Part shown: positions 16,687 through 25,523 of the stretch, one piece after another
Numbering within the stretch: the first letter of the stretch is position 1
How the letters are laid out: each line of letters starts with the position of its first letter
Assembly: GCF_016428855.1 (NCBI RefSeq)
Contig: NZ_JAELTN010000021.1
Location: forward strand, 1-64,000
Reading direction: 5' to 3'
DNA from: Pedobacter sp. ASV28
GTDB taxonomy: Bacteria > Bacteroidota > Bacteroidia > Sphingobacteriales > Sphingobacteriaceae
DNA: 64,000 nucleotides
The notes under the pieces: model-generated
What the model was told of the DNA's origin: nothing
The model's database searches: none
Seen by the model: only the letters and a program-made list of their open reading frames with translations
Made by a program: the position numbers and the translations under genes

Positions 16687-18045
16687 TTAAAATCTAATAC
16701 CAAAAGTTAAAAAAACATTGTTTTTGTTGTTTTTAGCATCCGCTACAGGCTCTTTAAAGTCATCTAATAAATAAGGACTAAATGTACTGTGCGTCTGTAC
16801 TCTTTGGTAGGCTAAATCAAAATAATAGTTCTTATTTCTATAACCTATACCACCACTGTAAAATTGGGTTTGAAAATAGTTGTCGCTATCATCTTTGTAA
16901 GCACTGCCGTTAATTCCGTATCCTGCCCTTAGGCTGAAAAGATCACTAACTTTAACTTCCCCGCCAACACGATAGTTTATGGCGCTTTTATAGTTGGTCT
17001 TTACTTCATTATTGTTTTGGTTAATTGTGCTCATGTCTCCACCATTTCTGCTAGAAAAACGAATAGTAGAATAGTCCACAAAATCAACATCGGCAGATAA
17101 TAATGCCCTGCTGGCTATAATATAGCTGGCACCAAAAGACCCTTTCAAAGGGGTGCGCAAGTTGTAAGAGAAATCATAGGTTTCGGCATCTAAAATAGCT
17201 TTGTCCGTACTGCTTACAGAATAACTGTCGTCTATGGTAAACCATGTTGGTGTTTGTAAGTTAACACCCAGCCTCAACTCGCTAACGGGTCTAAAGATAA
17301 CCCCTAAACGAGCATTAACTCCCGAACCTTTGGTATCCTGGTTTTGAAAATAGTCAACTTTATAGTTCTCTACATTACCGGTTTCATTAAGGCTAATGTC
17401 ATTGGTCAGATTCAGATTGACTAGGCCCAAGCTGGCGCCAATATAAATTTGGTTGGAAATGTTTATGGCTCCAGCAACATTAAATTCTGATACAGCACCC
17501 GAACGCATTACATTTCCGAACTGCGTGTTTCCCAATGTGCCAGCATTTTCTTCATAAAACATATTATAAACGGAACTTGTATTGTTGATACCAGAAAAAT
17601 TGGCTTCTAACCCATAGTCATTATTACGATTGTAACCTATACCTACTACTGCACTAACTAAACCTTTTTGTGTGTCCTGTCCCTTGGTCCTGTAAGTAGG
17701 CATATGAAATACAACCCCCAATTGATTGAGGTTAATCTGGCTTCTATTGCTGGAAGTATTGGTGTTTAGGTAACTTGAGTTAATGTTTGTTCCGTTGAAT
17801 TCGGGTGTAAATACAAACTCAGATCTTGTAAATAGGCCTAATCCGGCCGGGTTACCGCCAAGAGAGCTGATGTCGCCTCCAACACCGATCTGTGCATTTC
17901 CCATCCCTTTAAACCTGGCTGAACTTCCGTAATTGGTTTGGGAGAACCGTAAGGCATCACCTCCATAGGTAGGCAATATCACTTGCGCGTTAGTATAGCT
18001 AGTGGTAGCTATGGCTACCACTAGCATTGCTATATATTTTTTCAT
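16687..18045 (-). CDS. OmpP1/FadL-like outer-membrane porin
   Basis: A 452-residue outer-membrane beta-barrel with a cleavable signal (MKKYIAMLVVAIATTSYTNA). The N-terminal mature part has GDALRFSQTNYGSSARFKGM and ISSLGGNPAGLGLFTRSEF, which is the Asn-Pro-Ala-Gly hatch motif of the OmpP1/FadL/TodX family. Alternating amphipathic strands continue to the terminal ...NNVFLTFGIRF, ending in Phe as outer-membrane proteins do. The family admits long-chain fatty acids or aromatic hydrocarbons. It lies 33 bases downstream of a Gly/Tyr-rich lipoprotein gene on the same strand. Confidence 0.87.
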   Translation of the reverse strand: MKKYIAMLVVAIATTSYTNAQVILPTYGGDALRFSQTNYGSSARFKGMGNAQIGVGGDISSLGGNPAGLGLFTRSEFVFTPEFNGTNINSSYLNTNTSSNRSQINLNQLGVVFHMPTYRTKGQDTQKGLVSAVVGIGYNRNNDYGLEANFSGINNTSSVYNMFYEENAGTLGNTQFGNVMRSGAVSEFNVAGAINISNQIYIGASLGLVNLNLTNDISLNETGNVENYKVDYFQNQDTKGSGVNARLGVIFRPVSELRLGVNLQTPTWFTIDDSYSVSSTDKAILDAETYDFSYNLRTPLKGSFGASYIIASRALLSADVDFVDYSTIRFSSRNGGDMSTINQNNNEVKTNYKSAINYRVGGEVKVSDLFSLRAGYGINGSAYKDDSDNYFQTQFYSGGIGYRNKNYYFDLAYQRVQTHSTFSPYLLDDFKEPVADAKNNKNNVFLTFGIRF

Positions 18046-18078
18046 CTGTATGTTGTAAAATAATCTGATAATGAATTA

Positions 18079-18978
18079 TTAACCTCTACCACCACCACGT
18101 GTTGGACGGGCTCCACCACCACTACTACTGCCGCTGCTTCCACTTCCGCTACTACCACTGCTAGATGGAGGAGGGGTATAAGATGGTCTAGATGGAGGTG
18201 TGTAGCTTTCTCTTGGTGGTGTTGAAGGTCGCTCGCTTACCCTGGTAGGTCTTCCGGCATCACCACTGTTAGAAGATCTTTCTGGTCGTGAAGCATTTCC
18301 GTTGGCTGAAGGATTATAGCTTTGTGGCCTAGGCCTGCCTACACCATTATCTATAACATTACCACGTGAAGGAACATTACCATTGTATCTTCCGCTAGGT
18401 CTGGCATATCCGTCACCTGTTCTGGTAGGTCTTGGTCTGTAGTTTTCATTTCTAACAATGACGGTGCCTCCCCAGCCTCCGCCCCAATAACCACCTCCCC
18501 AGTAGCCGCCGCCCCAGCCGCCATACCAAGGATTATAGTAAGAGTAAGGGCCCCATGTGTTCCAATAATACGGACTGCCGTAGTATGCCCAACTTGAATA
18601 GGGATTATACCAGCGATTATAGCCCCATCCTATATTGAAACCAAGCGACCAATCGTAAGGATTGTACCAGGAATTGTATCCGTAGAAGTTATAATAATCA
18701 TCAAAATAAGGTCTGTTGTTACCGTAGTAAAACCTATCTATTCTAGACGAATAATCCATATCATAGTTTGGATTACTTGTGGCATAATTAGGGTCGTTAC
18801 GACTACTGTCGATTTGTGCTGTTTGTACAGGTGGGGAATATTTATAAACCCGAGCCTGAGCACTAGTGTTGTACACATCATCGGCAACGCTAGTTGTTGC
18901 CACCTTTTGTGTAGCGCATGAAGAAACCAATAAAGCGGTTGCGACAAGCATACTGGTGAAAAAATAATTGACTCTCAT
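18079..18978 (-). CDS. low-complexity Tyr/Gly/Asn/Ser-rich lipoprotein
   Basis: A 299-residue predicted lipoprotein (lipobox LLVSSC, Cys near 21). Residues about 75-160 are packed with Tyr, Trp, Asn and Gly (for example YYNFYGYNSWYNPYDW) and include repeats of GGGYWGG. The C-terminal 130 residues are Arg/Pro/Ser/Gly-rich and end in SGGGARPTRGGGRG. No enzyme fold is apparent. Similar Bacteroidota proteins are usually left as hypothetical. It may coat or stick to the cell surface, but this is inference. It is transcribed toward the FadL-like gene and diverges from proS. Confidence 0.7.
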   Translation of the reverse strand: MRVNYFFTSMLVATALLVSSCATQKVATTSVADDVYNTSAQARVYKYSPPVQTAQIDSSRNDPNYATSNPNYDMDYSSRIDRFYYGNNRPYFDDYYNFYGYNSWYNPYDWSLGFNIGWGYNRWYNPYSSWAYYGSPYYWNTWGPYSYYNPWYGGWGGGYWGGGYWGGGWGGTVIVRNENYRPRPTRTGDGYARPSGRYNGNVPSRGNVIDNGVGRPRPQSYNPSANGNASRPERSSNSGDAGRPTRVSERPSTPPRESYTPPSRPSYTPPPSSSGSSGSGSSGSSSGGGARPTRGGGRG

Positions 18979-19029
18979 GATATTTAGGTTTTAATTTGTG
19001 TGCTAAATTAAATTGTGACTATAAATTTA

Positions 19030-19037
19030 TAGCTTTG
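19030..19037 (+). promoter_or_regulatory. TAnnTTTG -7 element upstream of proS
   Basis: TAGCTTTG is an exact match to the Bacteroidota -7 consensus, 48 bases before the proS ATG. A clear -33 TTTG at the right distance is not seen; TTG occurs at 19013-19015. Confidence 0.45.
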
Positions 19038-19085
19038 TAGCCAGCAATACAAGAATTTTAACACAAAAAACGTTCCAAATCAGTT

Positions 19086-20558
19086 ATGAGCAAAGGTATT
19101 ACAAGCAAAAATGTAGATTATTCACAATGGTATAACGAAATTGTTATAAAGGCCGATCTGGCAGAACACTCTTCTGTCAAAGGATGTATGGTGATTAAGC
19201 CATATGGTTATTCCATTTGGGAGAAAATACAGGCAGTTTTAGATCACAAATTTAAAGAAACAGGCCATTCAAATGCTTACTTTCCCTTGTTCATACCCAA
19301 ATCTTATTTTTCAAAAGAAGCAGCGCATGTTGAGGGGTTTGCAACCGAATGTGCGGTAGTTACCCATTATCGTTTAAAGAACGACGGCAATGGCAATATT
19401 GTGGTTGATGAAACGGCCAAGTTGGAAGAAGAATTAATTGTTCGCCCTACTTCAGAGACAATTATTTGGAATACTTACAAAGGTTGGATACAATCTTATC
19501 GTGACCTGCCTTTATTGATTAACCAGTGGGCCAATGTGGTTAGGTGGGAAATGAGGACCCGTCTCTTCTTACGTACCACTGAGTTTTTATGGCAGGAAGG
19601 GCATACGGCCCATGCTACAGCAGAAGAAGCAATTGAAGAGACTGAAAAAATGTTGGATGTATATGCCGATTTTGTGGAGAATTGGATGGCTGTGCCTGTG
19701 GTAAAAGGAAAGAAAACACTAACCGAACGTTTTGCAGGAGCATTGGATACCTATTGTATTGAAGCGCTGATGCAAGATGGTAAGGCCTTGCAGGCAGGAA
19801 CCTCACATTTCTTGGGACAAAATTTTGCCAAGGCATTTGATGTTAAATTTACCAGCAAGGAAGGAAAACTAGAACATGTTTGGGCCACTTCATGGGGAGT
19901 ATCTACTCGCTTAATGGGAGCATTGATTATGGCGCACAGCGATGACAATGGTTTAGTTCTACCTCCTAAACTAGCACCAATACAGGTGGTTATCGTTCCT
20001 ATTTATAAGACAGATGAAGAACTTTCCAAGATATCAACTTTTGTAGATGAGCTACTTCCAAAATTGAAAGGATTTGGTATCTCTGTTAAATATGATGATC
20101 GTGACAGCCAGCGTCCAGGCTTCAAGTTTGCCGAATACGAATTAAAAGGTGTACCTGTTCGTTTGGCTATTGGCGCTAGAGATATGGAAAATGCAACGGT
20201 AGAATTGGCCAGAAGAGACACGAAAGAGAAGTTTACCATTTCACAGGAAGGTTTGCCAGAATATATCTACAATTTATTGGACGAAATACAGCAGAATATA
20301 TTTAATAAAGCGCTTAAATTTAGGGATGAACATGTTACCGAAGCTAATTCCTACGAAGAATTTAAAGAATTGCTAGAGACCAAAACAGGATTTATTGCTG
20401 CACATTGGGATGGTACCGCTGAAACAGAAAAACGTATTAAGGAAGAAACTAAAGCCACAATCAGATGTATTCCTTTAGACAATAAATTAGAAGACGGAGT
20501 ATGTATGGTAACAGGTAAGCCTTCTATACAAAGAGTTTTGTTTGCCAGGGCATATTAA
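19086..20558 (+). CDS. proS: prolyl-tRNA synthetase, archaeal/eukaryotic type
   Basis: A 490-residue class II aminoacyl-tRNA synthetase that charges tRNA-Pro. Motif 1 is [15 protein letters not shown], motif 2 is [26 protein letters not shown] and motif 3 contains [17 protein letters not shown]. An anticodon-binding domain follows (VVIVPIYKT onward), then the C-terminal zinc-like domain ending at a terminal Tyr (FARAY). It lacks the inserted editing domain of the bacterial type, placing it in the archaeal/eukaryotic form common in this phylum. It is followed 11 bases later by an unknown gene. Confidence 0.96.
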   Translation: MSKGITSKNVDYSQWYNEIVIKADLAEHSSVKGCMVIKPYGYSIWEKIQAVLDHKFKETGHSNAYFPLFIPKSYFSKEAAHVEGFATECAVVTHYRLKNDGNGNIVVDETAKLEEELIVRPTSETIIWNTYKGWIQSYRDLPLLINQWANVVRWEMRTRLFLRTTEFLWQEGHTAHATAEEAIEETEKMLDVYADFVENWMAVPVVKGKKTLTERFAGALDTYCIEALMQDGKALQAGTSHFLGQNFAKAFDVKFTSKEGKLEHVWATSWGVSTRLMGALIMAHSDDNGLVLPPKLAPIQVVIVPIYKTDEELSKISTFVDELLPKLKGFGISVKYDDRDSQRPGFKFAEYELKGVPVRLAIGARDMENATVELARRDTKEKFTISQEGLPEYIYNLLDEIQQNIFNKALKFRDEHVTEANSYEEFKELLETKTGFIAAHWDGTAETEKRIKEETKATIRCIPLDNKLEDGVCMVTGKPSIQRVLFARAY

Positions 20559-20569
20559 TCATTAAAACT

Positions 20570-21265
20570 ATGGAGCAGACCAATTATAAGCAAATACTTG
20601 GTACATTAAAAAGTAAAGCTTCCTTAAAACAGGAAATCTATAGAAATACCATTGATGTTTTTGCCTTGGCCAAAAAAGTATTGTCTAAAATTGCCTCAAA
20701 TCTTCATCAAGACTATTCTATAAAAGATCCTTCAGTGGAAATTAGCTATAGAGAGGTAAATCCATTCGAAGCTGAACTTAAGTTTTCTGGCGATGTACTC
20801 ACCTTGTCTATGCACAGTAATGTTTTTAATTTTGAACCGGGGCATTCTATTTTTCAAACCAGTTACATCAAGGCCAACCCATGCTTAAGTTATTGCGGAG
20901 TTATTTATATCCATAATTTCTTGGCCGATTCGATAAAGTACAATAGACTTGCCGATGAAGGCACACTTTTGGCAAGAATATTAGTAAACAAAGAAAAGCA
21001 TTTTCTGGTAGAGGGAGAAGGTGCATTGGGCTTTCTGTATGAGGTTTTTAATACAGAGGAAATTTCAGAGCAGACCTTAACCGATATTATAGAACGGGCA
21101 ATTCTACTTTGCCTTAATACCGATTTACAACTACCTCCTTTTGCGCAGGTTAAAGACATCACGTTGAATGAAAAGCAGTCTATTATAGCGGCAAGTGGAT
21201 ATCCGACAGGAAAAAGACTGGGATATTTGTTTAAATCGGAAACCCAGCAGAACAATACATTATAA
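20570..21265 (+). CDS. conserved hypothetical protein downstream of proS
   Basis: A 231-residue protein I do not recognise. It has no signal peptide or membrane segment, so it is probably cytosolic. It looks folded, with mixed alpha/beta character: an amphipathic N-terminal helix (LKSKASLKQEIYRNTIDVF), a beta-rich centre (PFEAELKFSGDVLTLSMHS) and a helical C-terminal half. The sequence is well balanced and not low-complexity. It lies 11 bases after proS and is probably co-transcribed. A REP-like palindrome starts 6 bases after its stop. Confidence 0.7.
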   Translation: MEQTNYKQILGTLKSKASLKQEIYRNTIDVFALAKKVLSKIASNLHQDYSIKDPSVEISYREVNPFEAELKFSGDVLTLSMHSNVFNFEPGHSIFQTSYIKANPCLSYCGVIYIHNFLADSIKYNRLADEGTLLARILVNKEKHFLVEGEGALGFLYEVFNTEEISEQTLTDIIERAILLCLNTDLQLPPFAQVKDITLNEKQSIIAASGYPTGKRLGYLFKSETQQNNTL

Positions 21266-21271
21266 CAATTC

Positions 21272-21363
21272 CGTCATTTCGAACGGAGTTTAGCGAAGTG
21301 AGAGATCTGTTTATTTAATGCTACTATCTTAGAGATTTCTCTTCGCAGCTCATCAAAATGACG
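21272..21363. repeat. REP-like imperfect palindrome (GTCATTTCGA type)
   Basis: Outer arms CGTCATTT (21272-21279) and AAATGACG (21356-21363) pair perfectly. Inner arms GCGAAGTGAGAGATCT and AGATTTCTCTTCGC pair imperfectly. The motif, GTCATTTCGA...AGATTTCTC...TTCGC...ATGACG, is the kind of intergenic palindrome widespread in Bacteroidota chromosomes. It stands between the unknown 231-residue gene and the trans-sulfuration gene. Only one copy was noticed in this window. Confidence 0.8.
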
Positions 21364-21385
21364 ATAAATTTAAAAAAATATAAAC

Positions 21386-22528
21386 ATGAAATTTGCAACA
21401 AAAGCTATACATGCAGGTCAAGAGCCAGATCCTACCACGGGTGCGATCATGACTCCAATTTACCAAACTTCTACCTATTGGCAGGCATCTCCGGGAGAGC
21501 ATAAAGGATACGAATATTCTAGGGGAACCAACCCAACACGTAAAGCACTGGAAGACTGTTTGGCAGCATTGGAAAATTGTAAGTACGGGCTGGCCTTCAG
21601 TAGTGGCATGGGAGCTACAGATACCTTGTTAAGGTTATTAAGGCCTGGTGATGAGGTGATCACGGGTAATGATTTGTACGGAGGTTCTTATCGCATTTTC
21701 ACCAAGGTTTATCAGAATTATGGCATTAAGTTCCACTTTATAGATTTGTCAAAGCCTGAGAATATATTAGCTTATGTGAATGAAAAGACCAAACTGGTTT
21801 GGATAGAAACGCCAACTAATCCCACCATGCGTATTATCGATATAGAAGGAGTGGCCAAGATCACCAAGGAAAAAAATATTCTTTTAACTGTAGATAATAC
21901 TTTTGCGTCGCCTTATTTGCAGAACCCTATTGATTTAGGGGCTGATGTGGTGATGCATTCGGTCACTAAATACATAGGAGGGCATTCAGACGTAGTGATG
22001 GGCGCATTGTTGACTAACAGCGAGCAACTTTATAAAGATTTGTTCTTTATCTATAATGCTTGTGGTGCTACACCAGGACCTCAAGATTCATTTTTGGTAT
22101 TAAGGGGAATCAAAACTTTGCACCTGCGCATGAAAGCACATTGTGAAAATGGAGAGAAAGTCGCCCATTTCCTAAGAAAGCATCCGAAAATTGATAAGAT
22201 CTATTGGCCAGGTTTTGAAGATCATCCCAACCATGATATAGCTAAAAAACAGATGCGTGGTTTTGGTGGCATGGTTTCGGTTACTTTAAAAGGTGCTGAT
22301 TTACAGGAAACCTATCGTATTGCTTCGAGGTTTAAAGTATTTTCTCTAGCCGAATCTTTAGGGGGGGTAGAGAGTTTAGTAAACCACCCGGTGAGTATGA
22401 CACATGGCTCTATACCTAAAGAGGAACGTGAAAAGGTAGGAGTAACCGATAATTTATTACGTTTCAGCGTTGGAGTAGAGGATATAGATGATCTGTTGGC
22501 AGATTTAGAACAAGCCTTAGAAGGTTAA
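21386..22528 (+). CDS. trans-sulfuration PLP enzyme (cystathionine gamma-synthase/lyase)
   Basis: A 380-residue fold-type I PLP enzyme of the Cys/Met metabolism family. The Schiff-base lysine lies in HSVTKYIGGHSDV. Other marks are YEYSRGTNPTRKALE, FSSGMGATDTLLRLL, ETPTNPTMRIIDI, and the substrate-site SLGGVESLVNHPVSMTH. Such enzymes either make cystathionine from an O-acylhomoserine and cysteine (MetB) or split cystathionine to cysteine (MGL/CGL). The sequence does not separate the two, so no symbol is given. cysE and cysM elsewhere in the window supply the same sulfur network. Confidence 0.9.
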   Translation: MKFATKAIHAGQEPDPTTGAIMTPIYQTSTYWQASPGEHKGYEYSRGTNPTRKALEDCLAALENCKYGLAFSSGMGATDTLLRLLRPGDEVITGNDLYGGSYRIFTKVYQNYGIKFHFIDLSKPENILAYVNEKTKLVWIETPTNPTMRIIDIEGVAKITKEKNILLTVDNTFASPYLQNPIDLGADVVMHSVTKYIGGHSDVVMGALLTNSEQLYKDLFFIYNACGATPGPQDSFLVLRGIKTLHLRMKAHCENGEKVAHFLRKHPKIDKIYWPGFEDHPNHDIAKKQMRGFGGMVSVTLKGADLQETYRIASRFKVFSLAESLGGVESLVNHPVSMTHGSIPKEEREKVGVTDNLLRFSVGVEDIDDLLADLEQALEG

Positions 22529-22540
22529 CTGTATAACTGT

Positions 22541-22562
22541 TTAAATCGGTTAGCCGATTTAA
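22541..22562 (+). terminator. perfect 9-base hairpin after the trans-sulfuration gene
   Basis: TTAAATCGG (22541-22549), loop TTAG and CCGATTTAA (22554-22562). It lies 12 bases after the stop. No T tract follows, so it may be a weak terminator or an mRNA-end structure rather than a strong stop. Confidence 0.45.
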
Positions 22563-22575
22563 CAATTAATCAATT

Positions 22576-23436
22576 ATGGAATTTAACGACCTTAAGGATT
22601 TTCTCGATGCTAAAGTGGCACAATACAATCAGCCTAACTTTATAGCGAATGACCCCATCCGTATTCCACATCAATATACCTTAAAACAAGACATTGAAAT
22701 TGCCGCTTTTTTTGCGGCAATTTTAGCTTGGGGACAACGAAAAACCATCATCAACAAATGCCATGAATTATTGTCCCGGATGGATAACCAACCTTATCAA
22801 TTTATGCTCAATCATAGCGATACAGATTTGAAAAGGTTGCTGGATTTTAAGCATCGCACTTTTAACGATACCGATTTGTTATATTTTGTGGCTTTTTTCA
22901 AACAACATTATCAACAATCTAATTCACTGGAGACTGCTTTTATTCCCAACGCCTTAAGCTATAGAGCAGATTACATTAGTGTAAATGAACAGGCCGAAGG
23001 CGGATTATTAAGCTCTTCCACCTGTTATAGTAATGATTTGGTGATGGGTAATTTTAATATAGAAAGTTCATTAAACCACTTTAGATCTTATTTTTTTGGT
23101 CTGCCTGATTTTCCCCGAAGGACAATTAAACACATCTCTTCCCCAAAACAAAAATCAACCTGTAAAAGATTGAACATGTTCCTTAGGTGGATGGTGAGAA
23201 AGGATAACTGCGGAGTAGATTTTGGCATTTGGAATATTATTCGTCCTGCAGATCTGATCTGTCCCTGCGATGTGCATGTGGATAGGGTAGCCCGTTATTT
23301 CGGATTGATAGAACGTAAACAGACCGATTGGTTAACTGCTGTTGAACTTACAGCACGTTTAAAGGAATTTGATGAAGAAGATCCGGTAAAATATGATTTT
23401 GCCTTATTTGGGTTGGGAGTGGAAGGGGAATTTTAG
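22576..23436 (+). CDS. TIGR02757 family protein (DUF2400)
   Basis: A 286-residue protein of the TIGR02757/DUF2400 family, cytosolic and of unknown function. Diagnostic segments are EIAAFFAAILAWGQRKTIINK, FGLPDFPRRTIKHISSPKQ, SACKRL-like STCKRLNMFLRWMVRKD, and GVDFGIWNIIRPADLICPCDVHVDRVAR. The WMVRKD and P-CD-H-VAR blocks suggest a helix-hairpin-helix DNA-glycosylase-like fold, but no activity is known. The N-terminal about 20 residues may be slightly variable. A hairpin precedes it. Confidence 0.85.
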   Translation: MEFNDLKDFLDAKVAQYNQPNFIANDPIRIPHQYTLKQDIEIAAFFAAILAWGQRKTIINKCHELLSRMDNQPYQFMLNHSDTDLKRLLDFKHRTFNDTDLLYFVAFFKQHYQQSNSLETAFIPNALSYRADYISVNEQAEGGLLSSSTCYSNDLVMGNFNIESSLNHFRSYFFGLPDFPRRTIKHISSPKQKSTCKRLNMFLRWMVRKDNCGVDFGIWNIIRPADLICPCDVHVDRVARYFGLIERKQTDWLTAVELTARLKEFDEEDPVKYDFALFGLGVEGEF

Positions 23437-23513
23437 CTAAATTAGTTGTTTAGTTATTTGGTTTTTTGGTCTTCTTGACAACACTTTGAACTTTATACTT
23501 TCAACTTTTAAAA

Positions 23514-24026
23514 ATGGTAACATTCAATGCAGAAATAGAAAGGTTTGCAGCCAATGGAGAGAAAACGGGTTGGAGTTATGTTTTTGTTCCAGAGGAAATT
23601 GCGCAGCAAATTAAGCCTAACGACAGGCGTGGAATGCGTGTGCGTGGACAGATCGACAATGTTCAGATTAACGGGAAGAGTTTAATACCCATGGGCGGGG
23701 GTGATTTTATTTTGGCCTTGGATACCAAATTACGGCAGCAATTAAAAAAGGAAGAGGGTACTAAGATAGTGCTTTCACTTGAGCATGATGTCGATTTCAA
23801 AATAGAAATGCCCGAAGATTTGGAAGTTTGTTTGGGACAAGAAGATGGTCTGCTCGAACATTTCTTATCCTATACCAAAGCACATCAAAATTATTTTATC
23901 AATTGGTTAAACACCGCAAAAACTGAAATAACAAGAACCAAACGCTTAGTCATGATTGTTGATGCCATGGCGAAGAAGCAAGATTTTGGTTTGATGATGA
24001 GGAGCAATAGAAAAGAAAAAGCTTAA
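23514..24026 (+). CDS. DUF1905 plus YdeI/OmpD-associated domain protein
   Basis: A 170-residue protein. Residues 1-90 match DUF1905 (FNAEIERFAANGEKTGWSYV, then RVRGQIDNVQINGKSLIP). Residues about 110-170 match the bacteriocin-protection YdeI/OmpD-associated region (YTKAHQNYFINWLNTAKTE and TRTKRLVMIVDAMAKKQDFG). The combination is common in soil Bacteroidota and has no proven role; cytosolic by sequence. A perfect GATCATGCATGATC palindrome followed by TTTTAT lies 35 bases downstream and may act as its terminator. Confidence 0.8.
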   Translation: MVTFNAEIERFAANGEKTGWSYVFVPEEIAQQIKPNDRRGMRVRGQIDNVQINGKSLIPMGGGDFILALDTKLRQQLKKEEGTKIVLSLEHDVDFKIEMPEDLEVCLGQEDGLLEHFLSYTKAHQNYFINWLNTAKTEITRTKRLVMIVDAMAKKQDFGLMMRSNRKEKA

Positions 24027-24060
24027 AGTTGGAAGACCAATGTCCAAAGATTAAACACCG

Positions 24061-24074
24061 GATCATGCATGATC
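24061..24074. terminator. perfect 14-base palindrome with short T run
   Basis: GATCATGCATGATC is self-complementary and is followed by TTTTAT. As RNA it gives a five-base stem with a TGCA loop. It lies between the YdeI-like gene and the next repeat. Confidence 0.35.
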
Positions 24075-24103
24075 TTTTATGGGCTTTAAGCAAAGTATCA
24101 TTA

Positions 24104-24202
24104 TAGGGCCCTTGTTCGACTCTCCTTCGGGTCTTGTTCGGGAAAATGGCATTTTAACGGTGGTTTTCCGAACAAGTCTCGAACAACGCCCGAAGAAACC
24201 TA
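24104..24202. repeat. TTGTTCGGG-type palindromic intergenic repeat
   Basis: CTTGTTCGGGAAAA at 24133-24146 pairs with TTTTCCGAACAAG at 24164-24176 with one bulged G. Flanking CTTGTTCGA...CTTCGGG and TCTCGAACAA...CCCGAAG extend the symmetry outwards. The arms themselves are tandem variants of TTGTTCGG. It differs from the GTCATTTCGA repeat at 21,272. Such elements are often repeated in Pedobacter-like genomes and may be non-autonomous mobile palindromes. Confidence 0.75.
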
Positions 24203-24232
24203 CTTTTTCCTATGAAAAATAGGCTCTTGTAA

Positions 24233-24675
24233 ATGTGTTTGATCAGCCCTCTACTTTTGGCAGATATCACGATACTTAAAGATGAAGGAAAACTTTCACT
24301 TCAACATAATGATATCATTCTCATTAATTATGCTGAACTGTTAAAACCGAAAATCATAAAACGTAAATTGGCAGAGGCTAAAGCACTATTTGTTGATACT
24401 TATATTGGCTTCTCACAACATATTTTTGATAATGCTAAAGATCCTGTACTGTATATAGATAACCAAAAAATACATCATACTGAAATACGGGCAGCGATTA
24501 AGCAATTAAATGTCCGTCATCTCGCTTATTTATTCAAAAAGACCCACAGTTGGCAATTCATTATGGGCAAAATGCTAAAAATAGTGTGGTAAAGGTTTGG
24601 ACAAAAGTGCAGCTTGAAAAAATTAAGGAAAAAACTAGAGCCAGCCTATTGAATAAGGTGCTAATACCTAACTAA
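24233..24675 (+). pseudogene. frameshifted gene with a TonB-plug-like tail
   Basis: The ATG frame from 24233 reads 119 residues and stops at 24592. A shift at the AAAAAG run near 24536-24541 lets the other frame continue as KDPQLAIHYGQNAKNSVVKVWTK to a stop at 24673-24675. Joined, the tail (DPVLYIDNQKI... HYGQNAKNSVVKVWTK) fits the plug-type pattern P-L-Y-I-D-G-K ... YG-AKNGV-I-TK, found at the C-terminus of Bacteroidota regulatory and M56-type proteins. The upstream 65 residues are unrecognised. It looks like a decayed fragment, or an assembly error in the A run. Confidence 0.6.
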
Positions 24676-24707
24676 ACAACCAATTAACCAGTCAACTAAA
24701 CAACTAA
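24676..24707. repeat. A/C-rich low-complexity spacer
   Basis: Short AACCAATTAACC, AACTAAACAACTAAC text, matching in style the longer low-complexity spacers at 23,440-23,512 and 41,555-41,760. No coding or RNA signal is seen. Confidence 0.5.
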
Positions 24708-25433
24708 CTATCGATTATAATTCCTAAACCAGCTGTTCACTTTCATCTGTATGACCCCTAAGAAAGCTTCCCTAAAAATTCGGGTGCTCATTTTTGAAGT
24801 GCCTTCAGTTCTATCGGTGAAAATAATAGGAACTTCAACCACATTAAATCCATATTTGATAGCCGTAAACTTCATTTCAATTTGAAAGGCATAGCCTACA
24901 AACTTGATTTTGTCCATTGGGATCGTTTCCAAAACGCGTCTGCGATAACATTTGAAACCTGCCGTAGCATCTTGTATATTAATTCCTGTAATGATACGCA
25001 CATACATCGATGCGAAATAAGACATCAGTACCCTGCCCATTGGCCAGTTTACTACATTTACACCTTTTACGTACCTGGAGCCAATTGCCAAATCGGCACC
25101 ATTTAAGCAAGCCTCCCTTAAACGTACCAAGTCGTCTGGATTATGTGAAAAATCGGCATCCATTTCAAAAATATATTCGTAATTTCTTTCCAATGCCCAT
25201 TTAAATCCATGTATATAAGCTGTGCCAAGTCCCAATTTACCCTTTCTTTCCGCTATGTGCAGCATTGGAAACTCTTCTTGTAGTTCTTTTACAATTTGGG
25301 CAGTGCCATCTGGAGAACCATCATCTATAATCAGAATTTCAAAGTCGTGATTTAAAGAAAATACCTTACGAATAATTTTCTCGATATTTTCCTTTTCGTT
25401 GTAAGTGGGGATAATAACTAAGCTGTCGGACAA
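24708..25433 (-). CDS. polyprenol-phosphate mannosyltransferase-type glycosyltransferase (GT2)
   Basis: A 241-residue family 2 glycosyltransferase of the DPM1 type. The nucleotide-binding start SLVIIPTYNEKENI, the metal-binding EMDADFSHNPDDL (DAD motif), IGSRYVKGVNVVNWP and QDATAGFKCYRR are all present. It lacks C-terminal membrane helices, as in the soluble DPM1 form. It transfers mannose, or another hexose, from GDP-sugar to a polyprenyl phosphate for envelope glycan or glycoprotein synthesis. The start is TTG at 25433; the family requires this N-terminus and no ATG lies near it. Confidence 0.9.
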   Translation of the reverse strand: MSDSLVIIPTYNEKENIEKIIRKVFSLNHDFEILIIDDGSPDGTAQIVKELQEEFPMLHIAERKGKLGLGTAYIHGFKWALERNYEYIFEMDADFSHNPDDLVRLREACLNGADLAIGSRYVKGVNVVNWPMGRVLMSYFASMYVRIITGINIQDATAGFKCYRRRVLETIPMDKIKFVGYAFQIEMKFTAIKYGFNVVEVPIIFTDRTEGTSKMSTRIFREAFLGVIQMKVNSWFRNYNR

Positions 25434-25523
25434 AGGATCTTAAATTTAGGTTTTGTAATTGCGAAATTAATGAATAAAAGCCGATGTTTATATGTACCTC
25501 TACCGTTAAAATATGTTAAACCA

